Position numbers and translations under genes: made by a program. Positions 1-6,816 of a stretch of 41,135 bases of DNA are shown here, one piece after another. Where the stretch lies: NCBI GenBank assembly GCA_024681295.1, contig JAILBC010000085.1, positions 1 to 41,135 on the forward strand, given 5' to 3'. The DNA is from Bacteroidales bacterium (GTDB lineage: Bacteria > Bacteroidota > Bacteroidia > Bacteroidales > F082). The stretch's first letter is position 1; the number at the start of each line of letters is the position of its first letter. The notes below the pieces were generated by a model, which was not told where the DNA came from, did not search any database, and worked only from the letters and a program-made list of their open reading frames with translations.

Positions 1-155
1 ATATCTTATTGTAATTTATATATATTCTAAATAAATAAACAAAAACAATAAACTAAGATTAAACTCAAATATCGGTTTTTGCCGATGAAAAACTAATTAT
101 TATATTGAAAATCAATTATTTATAAATTATTTAACGAAATATTGAATGTAAAAAA
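1..155. other. AT-rich intergenic leader
   Basis: This stretch is strongly AT-rich and I see no gene in it. A short hairpin (ATCGG, loop, CCGAT, around 71-86) lies in it but has no T-tract, so it is a poor terminator. It presumably holds the promoter of the lipoprotein starting at 156; I could not pick out a convincing TAnnTTTG box. Confidence 0.5.
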
Positions 156-563
156 ATGAATAAAAAAACAATAATTTTCCTATTTTGTTTGGTTTTGGGG
201 GCTTGTTTACCTTGGTCGGAGGGGGAGCTTGGCAAGGGGTATTATTATCTCCCTAATTATGAAGCCAAAGATGTTGGTTATGATGGAGGATCAACAGTTT
301 ATAAATCGACTCAAAAAAACTATTTCCAAATAGTATTGATTCAAGGCGGTATCTTAGAAGTTAATAAGAACATGGATTTTATTCTTATCGGACAAAACAA
401 ACAGCAACTCGATTTGAAACAAAAAACAAAGGTTTATTACTATTGGATTATTGATAAAAATAATTCAAAAGTTTATGGTCCGTATATTCTCAACGAATAT
501 TTGGAAAAGAAAAACGAACTCGGAGTTCCAGAAAAACTCAAGTTAAAATGTGAAAGGGAATAA
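156..563 (+). CDS. Small lipoprotein of unknown function (possibly DUF3997-like)
   Basis: A 135-residue protein with a lipoprotein signal peptide: MNKK, a hydrophobic stretch and a lipobox LGAC with Cys17 as the predicted lipidation site, so it should sit in the cell envelope. The mature part is rich in Tyr and beta-forming residues, with YYYLPNYEAK near residue 29 and YYYWIIDKNN near residue 94. That pattern loosely recalls the DUF3997 lipoprotein family, but I am not sure of the match. An upstream ATG at 145 is followed immediately by a stop, so 156 is the start. The gene is visibly more AT-rich than its downstream neighbours, which may mean separate ancestry. Confidence 0.7.
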   Translation: MNKKTIIFLFCLVLGACLPWSEGELGKGYYYLPNYEAKDVGYDGGSTVYKSTQKNYFQIVLIQGGILEVNKNMDFILIGQNKQQLDLKQKTKVYYYWIIDKNNSKVYGPYILNEYLEKKNELGVPEKLKLKCERE

Positions 564-658
564 GATGAAGCTAAAAGCCGTGACGGCTTCGAACGGTATC
601 AAAATAAATTCGGTAATTTAGCCTCCAGAAAGAACAATCGTTAAAAAAACATACAACT

Positions 659-1261
659 ATGAAAAAAACATTCACCATCCTTACTTTGGCAATCCTTTTG
701 CCGCTATTCGCTTCTGCCCAATATGGCAGAAAACCTGTTTCCATTGTTTCACACCTTAGCGGCGGCTATGGCGGTTTTATGGGCAAGTCGTCGGCTACCC
801 GTATTGACCATTGGATGGGAGCCGTTGGTGCTGAAGCAAAAATAGGATGGACCAGCGATTATTCGCTGCTCATCGGTTTGGATTACCAGTTCCGCTACAT
901 GAACACCGGCTACACGAGCCACCACGGAAACTATGGATCAAGCATCCATAATGCCATCCTTCGGGGGCATTACCTTCGTGTGCCCGTACGCCTGGAATAC
1001 GACCGCAACTGGTTCTATGCAGCCTTTGGACCGTATCTTGAAAAAGGGTTTGGCAATATGCCCGACAAAGATGAACTATTTGGATTCGGAGTCGACCTTG
1101 AACTGGGTGGACGCCTGAAACTCAACCGTGTCGACCACCTCCGCATAGGATTGATTACCTCTGCCGGACGTGTCCTCGTCTATGAGCCGTCGTATAGCTT
1201 TAGCCGGAGTCACGGGGAACTGAATTTCATGCTCCGGGTCGGCTATGAGCACCGTCTTTAA
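659..1261 (+). CDS. Outer-membrane beta-barrel protein, PorT-like size
   Basis: A 200-residue exported protein. The signal peptide ends in FASA with Gln as predicted residue +1. The rest alternates hydrophobic and polar residues with many Gly and aromatic residues (for example YSLLIGLDYQFRY near 71-83) and ends in LNFMLRVGYEHRL, the usual look of the small barrels (outer-membrane beta-barrel family) common in Bacteroidota. Function is unknown. Only 24 bases separate it from the surface lipoprotein that follows, so the two are probably co-transcribed. Confidence 0.72.
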   Translation: MKKTFTILTLAILLPLFASAQYGRKPVSIVSHLSGGYGGFMGKSSATRIDHWMGAVGAEAKIGWTSDYSLLIGLDYQFRYMNTGYTSHHGNYGSSIHNAILRGHYLRVPVRLEYDRNWFYAAFGPYLEKGFGNMPDKDELFGFGVDLELGGRLKLNRVDHLRIGLITSAGRVLVYEPSYSFSRSHGELNFMLRVGYEHRL

Positions 1262-1285
1262 GAGTAATAACAAAACTAATAAACC

Positions 1286-2524
1286 ATGAACAAACTATCA
1301 AAACTCGGCCTTCTGGCCATTATGCTAGCCACAGCACTCACGGGCTGCAAAGACCCCGACCCTGTTATCATCGACCCTACGGTTGAAATCACCGTCACCA
1401 CCGATGCGCCTACCGACATCACCGCCACCACGGCACAATGCGGTGGCCGTGTCACCGTCATCGGAGAGGCACAAATCACCGAACTCGGAGTGTGCTGGAG
1501 CACGGAAAACAACCCCACCGCTACCGGCAACCATCTTTTCACCACTACGGTCAGCGAGCCTTTCTCCTGTACCCTCACTGAACTTCAACCCGAAATCGAA
1601 TACCATGTGCGTGCCTACGCCCTCTGTGAATCGGAGTACCACTATGGACAAGACCTCATCTTCACCACCCTGGCCGACAATGGCGGAGGTGGTGGCGACA
1701 CCCCCACACTACTCGAGGGCGAACTGGAAGGCCTCTTCTCAGTAAGCGAAAACCTGCAGGTGCACTTCAGCCAAGGCAACCTTCAGTACCAAGCCTCGAC
1801 AAACACCTGGCGCTTCGCCGAAAACCAAACCGATTATGTCGGCGAGGGCAACGCCAACATCGGTGAGACCTACGACGGATGGATCGACCTCTTCGGATGG
1901 GGCACCAGCGGCTACAACCACGGCGCCAATGCCTATCAGCCCTGGAGCAACAGCACGCATTATAACGACTATTTCGCCTATGGAAACGTCCACAAAAGCC
2001 TATTCGACGAAAACGGACAGGCCGACTGGGGCTACAACACCATCAGCAACGGGGGCAACACGGAGAATAGTGGCTGGCGGACGCTTAGCCGTGAAGAATG
2101 GGAGTACCTGATGGAAAGCCGGACTACGGTTTCCGGAATCCACTTTGCCAACGCCTGTGTCGACGGCGTCAACGGCATGCTCCTCTTCCCCGACAACTGG
2201 GACGGCTCCTTCAGCATCGCCAACCCCGACCACTATTCTGCCGACTTTAACAACAACATCATCTCCGCCGAAGACTGGACAAGCCTCCAATCCGCTGAGG
2301 TTGTGTTCCTACCTGCTGCTGGCGCACGCGCCGAAGGCACTCAGACAGCCTACATCCAGACATGTGGCGCGTACTGGTCTTCCACGGCCTATTCGAACGA
2401 ATTCGCCTATTCCATGTACTTCATCGTTGGCGAAAAACAACGCGACGTGGATGTCAACAACCGTGAGCTTGGCGCTTCGGTGCGACTGGTAAAAGACGAA
2501 TCCAGTAGCGTTGTTAAGAATTAA
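1286..2524 (+). CDS. Surface lipoprotein: Fn3-like domain plus C-terminal FISUMP/lectin-fold-like domain
   Basis: A 412-residue lipoprotein with lipobox LTGC (Cys21) followed by KDPD, which resembles the Bacteroidota lipoprotein surface-export signal. Residues about 33-130 look like an Fn3-type beta-sandwich (ITELGVCWST, YHVRAYA). A Gly-rich linker (about 132-137) leads to a domain beginning FSVSENLQVHFSQGNLQY and ending LGASVRLVKD. It contains repeated Trp/Gly motifs (WIDLFGWGTSGYNHGANAYQ) and AYWSST, typical of the FISUMP-like, C-type-lectin-fold repeats found in many Bacteroidales lipoproteins. A surface binding or adhesion role is inference; no catalytic residues are apparent. Probably in an operon with the barrel gene upstream. 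Confidence 0.75.
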   Translation: MNKLSKLGLLAIMLATALTGCKDPDPVIIDPTVEITVTTDAPTDITATTAQCGGRVTVIGEAQITELGVCWSTENNPTATGNHLFTTTVSEPFSCTLTELQPEIEYHVRAYALCESEYHYGQDLIFTTLADNGGGGGDTPTLLEGELEGLFSVSENLQVHFSQGNLQYQASTNTWRFAENQTDYVGEGNANIGETYDGWIDLFGWGTSGYNHGANAYQPWSNSTHYNDYFAYGNVHKSLFDENGQADWGYNTISNGGNTENSGWRTLSREEWEYLMESRTTVSGIHFANACVDGVNGMLLFPDNWDGSFSIANPDHYSADFNNNIISAEDWTSLQSAEVVFLPAAGARAEGTQTAYIQTCGAYWSSTAYSNEFAYSMYFIVGEKQRDVDVNNRELGASVRLVKDESSSVVKN

Positions 2525-2580
2525 TTTTATTCATTGATGATAATTAATTAAGAATTTATTAATTATTAATACAATACTGT

Positions 2581-2588
2581 TATCTTTG
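2581..2588 (+). promoter_or_regulatory. -7 promoter box for the AAA-ATPase-like gene
   Basis: TATCTTTG matches the Bacteroidota TAnnTTTG -7 consensus and lies 32 bases before the start codon at 2621, in an AT-rich gap. No clear TTTG -33 element is visible. Confidence 0.55.
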
Positions 2589-2620
2589 CAGGCTGAAAAG
2601 ATTTAAAACGATAGCCTGCG

Positions 2621-4207
2621 ATGAAAAAAACGATTAAATTTGCTGGTGAAAAACCAGACGACATGAACTACCCCATTGGTATTCAGACCTTTGAGAAAAT
2701 CAGAACGAACGACTTCGCCTATGTCGACAAGACCGCCTTTGTCTATAAGTTGGCATTACAAGGGTCATGCTACTTCTTAAGCCGCCCACGGAGGTTCGGT
2801 AAGAGCCTGTTGCTTTCCACGTTGAACGCCTACTTCCAAGGGAAGAAAGAACTTTTCGAAGGATTGGCCATCTCGAAACTGGAAAAGGAGTGGAAACAGT
2901 ATCCCGTGCTGCATCTGGATTTGAACGTAAAGAAATACGAAAACAAGGAATCCTTGATTGCCGTTTTGTCGAGGCACCTAGCCTCATGGGAAACAGCGTA
3001 TGGCGTTAGCAACAATTTCGAGAGTGTGGAGGACCGCTTCTACAATTGTATTGTCAATGCCGCCCAACAATCATCCGAAGGCAAGGTGGTGATTCTCATC
3101 GACGAATACGACAAGCCGCTACTGGAAGCCATCGGCAAGCCCGAGCTTCAAGAGGAATACCGACAAACACTGAAAGCTTTCTATTCCAACATCAAGAGTT
3201 GCGACGAATACATCCGCTTCGCCATGCTCACCGGCGTCACCAAGTTCTCGCACCTGAGCATCTTCAGCGGACTCAACAACCTCATCGACATCTCCATGTT
3301 ACCACAGTATGCAGAAATCTGCGGCATCACCGAGGCTGAACTCCATGAGAACTTCGACGAGAGCGTGGGTGAAGTAGCTGCTGCCAACCAGATTACCAAG
3401 GAGCAATGCTATGAGCGTCTGAAACAAGAATATGATGGATACCATTTCTGCCCTAACACGGTAGGCTTGTACAATCCTTTCAGCTTGCTCAACGTCCTCA
3501 GCTTCGGGGTGTTCAAACACTACTGGTTCGCCACCGGTACGCCCAACTTCCTCGTTGAGGTGATCAAACACTGCGACTACCCGCTGGACCGGCTTACCTC
3601 CGAACTAAAGACCGCTGAGGACCTCGACGCCATCGATGCCATGTACAGCGACCCCATCCCCTTGTTCTTCCAAAGCGGATACCTCACCATCAAGGATTTC
3701 GACCCGGAGTTCCTATGCTATCGCCTCGACTTCCCCAACAAGGAAGTGGAACAGGGGTTCGCTCGGTTCATGGCGGTCTATTACCATAATGGGAACCGTA
3801 ACGGAGGCTTCAATATCGCCCATTTTGTGGAAGCCCTCCGCAATGGCGACGCCGAACACTTCATGACCCTGCTTCAAGCGTTCTATGCCGACAACGACTA
3901 CCAGCTCTCCGGCAAACTAGAGGTCTACTTCCAGAACTCATTGCTGACCATCTTCAAGCTGATGGGCTATTACGTCCAGGCGGAACGCCACACCAGCAAG
4001 GGCCGCATGGACGTCACCCTACAGACCAAGGACTACATCTACATCCTCGAACTGAAGGTGGACAAGAGCGCCGACGAGGCCCTGCAACAGATTGAGGACA
4101 AGCAATATGCCGCACCTTTCAAAGCCGACTCACGAAAACTTTTCAAGATTGGTGTGTGCTTCAGCAGCGAGGAAAGAGGCATCAAGGATTGGAAGGTAAT
4201 GATTTGA
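2621..4207 (+). CDS. AAA-ATPase-like protein with C-terminal PD-(D/E)XK nuclease domain
   Basis: A 528-residue protein of the family that pairs an N-terminal AAA-ATPase-like domain with a C-terminal PDDEXK_9 nuclease-like domain, much expanded in Bacteroidales. It opens with the family signature (YPIGIQTFEKIR and YVDKT). The P-loop is SRPRRFGKS (54-62, Lys61). A Walker B-like VVILIDEYDKP lies at 156-166 with Asp161/Glu162. The C-terminal core has Asp464, then Glu477-Leu-Lys479, fitting D...ExK. Length is normal for the family. Cellular role is not established for this family; mobile or defence roles are only suggestions. The stop codon overlaps the remnant that follows, which contains a second, broken copy of the same family. 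Confidence 0.88.
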   Translation: MKKTIKFAGEKPDDMNYPIGIQTFEKIRTNDFAYVDKTAFVYKLALQGSCYFLSRPRRFGKSLLLSTLNAYFQGKKELFEGLAISKLEKEWKQYPVLHLDLNVKKYENKESLIAVLSRHLASWETAYGVSNNFESVEDRFYNCIVNAAQQSSEGKVVILIDEYDKPLLEAIGKPELQEEYRQTLKAFYSNIKSCDEYIRFAMLTGVTKFSHLSIFSGLNNLIDISMLPQYAEICGITEAELHENFDESVGEVAAANQITKEQCYERLKQEYDGYHFCPNTVGLYNPFSLLNVLSFGVFKHYWFATGTPNFLVEVIKHCDYPLDRLTSELKTAEDLDAIDAMYSDPIPLFFQSGYLTIKDFDPEFLCYRLDFPNKEVEQGFARFMAVYYHNGNRNGGFNIAHFVEALRNGDAEHFMTLLQAFYADNDYQLSGKLEVYFQNSLLTIFKLMGYYVQAERHTSKGRMDVTLQTKDYIYILELKVDKSADEALQQIEDKQYAAPFKADSRKLFKIGVCFSSEERGIKDWKVMI

Positions 4208-4396
4208 GACATCGGAGTATCATCGGCTTTGTATTTTTTGCTGTTTTCTTGGCGGCTTGTCATCGTCATGCCGCCGTAGAGACGCGGCGCGCCACGTCTC
4301 TACAATCATCGTCGGAATTGTCGGTCGTTGACAGTTTGGTGTGGACCCAGCCCGACAGCGCCCTGACACGGCTGATCCAATGTTACGACACGGTGA
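4204..4396 (+). pseudogene. 5' remnant of a lipoprotein gene
   Basis: In the frame starting with TTG at 4204 (overlapping the stop of the upstream gene) the translation begins LRHRSIIGFVFFAVFLAACH, a lipoprotein signal peptide with lipobox LAAC. It continues with DSLVWTQPDSALTRLIQ, which resembles the start of Bacteroidales TPR-type lipoproteins. The frame ends at a TGA at 4417-4419, and near 4395 it runs into sequence belonging to another gene. A palindrome (4276-4303) sits just after the signal peptide and is read in frame. I interpret this as a truncated lipoprotein gene. Confidence 0.6.
4276..4303. repeat. Palindromic element inside the lipoprotein remnant
   Basis: GTAGAGACG (4276-4284) and CGTCTCTAC (4295-4303) are perfect 9-bp inverted arms around a 10-base GC-rich centre. 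Similar GTAGAGACG...CGTCTCTAC palindromes are scattered through various bacterial genomes as small dispersed repeats. It is read through in frame within the remnant. Confidence 0.7.
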
Positions 4397-4615
4397 GCGA
4401 CCGCTTTGGGCAAGGCTGATGTGGTGGTGTTTATGAACGACGCCACCTATGTGATGGAACTCAAGATCAACGGTACCGCCCAGGAGGCCCTTGAGCAGAT
4501 CGACACGAAGAACTACGCCATACCCTATCAGGGGACAGGCCTTCCTGTAGTAAAAATCGGCATCGCCTTCTCGAAAGAAACTAGAACGGTGAACGATTGG
4601 ATCATCGAAAAATAA
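4397..4615 (+). pseudogene. 3' remnant of a second AAA-ATPase-like/PD-(D/E)XK gene
   Basis: From about 4397 the frame reads TALGKADVVVFMNDATYVMEL and ends DWIIEK. It aligns along its whole length with the last ~70 residues of the intact neighbour (TSKGRMDV..., ILELKVDKS, ...DWKVMI), keeping Asp then Glu-Leu-Lys of the nuclease core. The ATPase domain and everything upstream are missing, and a TGA at 4394-4396 closes the frame. The nearest possible start is TTG at 4406, giving 69 residues. It is most likely a dead fragment; expression as a free nuclease-domain peptide is possible but unsupported. Confidence 0.75.
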
Positions 4616-4640
4616 AAAAGATGTGCCTTAAAGTTATCAA

Positions 4641-4674
4641 CAATCCCGCCTTATCGGAGCGGGATTGTTTTTTT
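4641..4674 (+). terminator. Rho-independent terminator after the ATPase remnant
   Basis: A 9-bp perfect stem (CAATCCCGC 4641-4649 with GCGGGATTG 4659-4667) is followed by seven T residues. It ends transcription from the ATPase region just before the promoter of the envelope operon. Confidence 0.85.
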
Positions 4675-4679
4675 ATTCC

Positions 4680-4687
4680 TACTTTTG
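4680..4687 (+). promoter_or_regulatory. -7 promoter box of the four-gene envelope operon
   Basis: TACTTTTG fits TAnnTTTG and lies directly after the terminator, 48 bases before the ATG at 4736. An in-frame ATG at 4685 overlaps this box and is therefore not a credible start. Confidence 0.6.
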
Positions 4688-4735
4688 CAATTAAATAACC
4701 GAAATAGAGTTATAACAAAGCAAAACGATACCATT

Positions 4736-5380
4736 ATGAAAAACAAAATCACAACCGTAATGCTGGTCTTCCTGGTCGCCCTCATCACCCTAGGCGGCAA
4801 CACCAGCTGCAAGAGCAAGAAGAGACTCGCCAAAGAAGCCGCAGAGGCTGAGTACAAAGCCCGCGTCGACGAAGCCGTGAGAGACCTCACCGCCATCCTC
4901 GACGACGAAACCACCTGGACCCTCGAAGAAAAAGAAAACCGCGTCCAAACCATCAAAGACTGGAACCTTCAAAACCAACAAGTCGACGACCTGCTCTTCC
5001 AAGTAGAAAAGAAACTCGCACGCGAACGCGCACAAGCCGAGAAGAAAGCCGAAGAAGAACGGAAAGCCGCCGAAGAGGCCGCCAAAGCCAAAGAGCCTAA
5101 AAACGTGCTGGAGAAAAACTTCAACAGCATCGCCTCCGCCTCTAGCGTGACCCAGGCCAACCGCATCATCAGCGAAACCCTCCAACTGTTCGAGTCGAAC
5201 AACGTGCCCGTGCTTATCATCATCAGCCAAGCCGGAGGATTCAACGACTACGACCGACCCACCACCATCGAGGACTATCTCAACTACCTCAAAGACCAAA
5301 AAGTCAACCGCAACCGCGTGTCAGACCTGAAATTTAACAACAACGGCAAAATCAACGAAGTAGAACTCATTAAACGATAA
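4736..5380 (+). CDS. Coiled-coil lipoprotein, first gene of the envelope operon
   Basis: A 214-residue lipoprotein; Cys25 in GGNTSC is the likely lipidation site. The start at 4736 is chosen because it gives a clean signal peptide and the upstream in-frame ATG overlaps the promoter box. Residues about 28-125 are rich in Lys, Glu and Ala (RERAQAEKKAEEERKAAEEA), a probable long helix or coiled coil. The C-terminal ~85 residues contain ANRIISETLQLFESN, then DYLNYLKDQKVNRNRV. The pattern matches ANRVIDRAEELFMSN...YLEHL in the next gene product, suggesting a shared domain. Function is unknown. Six bases separate it from the next gene. Confidence 0.7.
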   Translation: MKNKITTVMLVFLVALITLGGNTSCKSKKRLAKEAAEAEYKARVDEAVRDLTAILDDETTWTLEEKENRVQTIKDWNLQNQQVDDLLFQVEKKLARERAQAEKKAEEERKAAEEAAKAKEPKNVLEKNFNSIASASSVTQANRIISETLQLFESNNVPVLIIISQAGGFNDYDRPTTIEDYLNYLKDQKVNRNRVSDLKFNNNGKINEVELIKR

Positions 5381-5386
5381 GAAACC

Positions 5387-5965
5387 ATGAAAAGAATCAT
5401 AGCCGTCATGGCCCTCGCCCTCTTTGTGGCCGGAACCGCCATGGCACAACAAGAAGAACTGAGCTTCGAACGCAAACAAGCCATCGACAGCCTCGCCCTA
5501 GAAAAAGTACGCGACCTCAGCAAATACATCAAGATCGTAGGCTCCAAAGAGACCGCCTGGAGCGAAGCCAACCGCGTCATCGACCGCGCCGAGGAACTCT
5601 TCATGAGCAATGCCGAAATCGGCGTCTCCTCTGTGGCCTCCAACAAAGTGAAATACTACAAGGTGCGCCCCTACCTCGAGCATCTCATGCGCCTCAACTA
5701 CGACCGCGTGGAAATCGAATGGTATAACATCGAATATGTGTCCGACCTGCAACGCCAACCCGATGGCACCTACGTAGGCGTCATCACCATCTTCCAAACC
5801 TTCCGCGGCTACGACAAAGAAGGCCACCTGGCTTACAAGGACACCACCAAGAAAGACATCACCGTGTACGTGAAACGCAAAGAGACGCAAATCGGTGGCC
5901 GCATCATCGGCTTCTGGGATGTGCTCCTCGGCGACATGCGCGTGAAGGAAACCGTGAATAAATAA
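5387..5965 (+). CDS. Exported protein of unknown function, second gene of the envelope operon
   Basis: A 192-residue protein with signal peptide ending GTAMA and Gln at predicted position +1. The core starts with a helix (EANRVIDRAEELFMSN), followed by YLEHLMRLNYDRVEIEW and beta-rich segments (YVGVITIFQTFRGY, KKDITVYVKRKE), which looks like an alpha+beta NTF2/SnoaL-type layout. The same helix-strand pattern is seen in the preceding lipoprotein and in the N-terminal region of the LRR protein two genes downstream. Its stop overlaps the start of the next gene by one base (TAATG), so translation is probably coupled. Confidence 0.68.
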   Translation: MKRIIAVMALALFVAGTAMAQQEELSFERKQAIDSLALEKVRDLSKYIKIVGSKETAWSEANRVIDRAEELFMSNAEIGVSSVASNKVKYYKVRPYLEHLMRLNYDRVEIEWYNIEYVSDLQRQPDGTYVGVITIFQTFRGYDKEGHLAYKDTTKKDITVYVKRKETQIGGRIIGFWDVLLGDMRVKETVNK

Positions 5966-6816
5966 TGAAACGGAAAGTGGAAAGTGGAAAGTGGAAAGTT
6001 TTCTTCGTCGCTCTACTGTTGAGCGTCGATGCTTTTCCACTGATGGCTCAAAGTCTTGGCGACGTCCAATTCGACGAAGCCAACCTCTACGCCATGACCA
6101 AGCAGATGGGCCAATTCATCCGCCGCTTCAACTACGAAGAGGACCAGTTCGGCTATAAAATCAACCCGAAAGACCCTTCGTACCGTAACAAGGATAAACG
6201 ACAACAGTCGCTCGCCATCCTCTTCGACCAAGAGACCTACGGCAACCAACCCGACCTGCAACGCTTCTTCATCGAAGACGTCACCACCACCGACTCCACC
6301 TTTATGACCTTCCTCGGCGGACGATGGTATTCCGAAGTGTCAGCCACCTTTAAATACAAAGGCAAAGACGCCAATGTCATCATGATCCTCGGCGTTGAAC
6401 AAGAAGGACTCGGCTCTAAATGGGTGCTCAACAACATCTACTTCTCCGAGTTCAACAAACTCTTCCCCACCGGAGAGATGGCCGAAAAAGAGAAACACTT
6501 CCTCCATCCCATGAGCCATGAACTCGACTTCATGAACATCTACAAGATCTTCAAAGAACCCGAAGTCATAGAATACTACGCCTCCAAATCGTTCGAACCC
6601 GACTATCTTACCCTATTCTTCTACGAAATCAAACGCGGCAACCTCATCTTCCAAAACGTGGAAACTGTCAAATTCCACGTGTTCCAAATCAAAGACTGGT
6701 ACTTCGAGGTGTCGTGGTTCAACCGCAGCGGAAGTAACGCGGGATGGCTCATATCCAACCTGATTTATATCCCCGAAAAGGATAAAAAAGACTTGATTAA
6801 ATTCTACGAACCATGA
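5965..6816 (+). CDS. Exported protein of unknown function with a heptamer repeat after its start codon
   Basis: A 283-residue protein with an unusual charged N-region (MKRKVESGKWKV) before the hydrophobic core, ending PLMA with Gln at +1. The N-region is encoded by four exact copies of GGAAAGT (5972-5999), so gain or loss of one unit would shift the frame right after the start. The mature part has aromatic-rich alternating segments (GGRWYSEVSATFKYKG, GSKWVLNNIYFSEF, FQIKDWYFEVSWFNRSG) and may be a two-lobe beta-rich protein. No known family is recognised. It overlaps both neighbours (1 base upstream, 4 bases downstream), so it belongs to the operon. Confidence 0.68.
   Translation: MKRKVESGKWKVFFVALLLSVDAFPLMAQSLGDVQFDEANLYAMTKQMGQFIRRFNYEEDQFGYKINPKDPSYRNKDKRQQSLAILFDQETYGNQPDLQRFFIEDVTTTDSTFMTFLGGRWYSEVSATFKYKGKDANVIMILGVEQEGLGSKWVLNNIYFSEFNKLFPTGEMAEKEKHFLHPMSHELDFMNIYKIFKEPEVIEYYASKSFEPDYLTLFFYEIKRGNLIFQNVETVKFHVFQIKDWYFEVSWFNRSGSNAGWLISNLIYIPEKDKKDLIKFYEP
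5972..5999. repeat. Heptamer tandem repeat (GGAAAGT)4 within a signal-peptide coding region
   Basis: Four exact copies of GGAAAGT start five bases after the ATG codon of the exported protein at 5965. Because 7 is not a multiple of 3, slippage would switch the gene off or on. Confidence 0.9.

Noticed and set aside
574-586. AGCCG-TGA-CGGCT hairpin after the first lipoprotein gene as a terminator
   Set aside because: The stem is only 5 bp and no T-tract follows.
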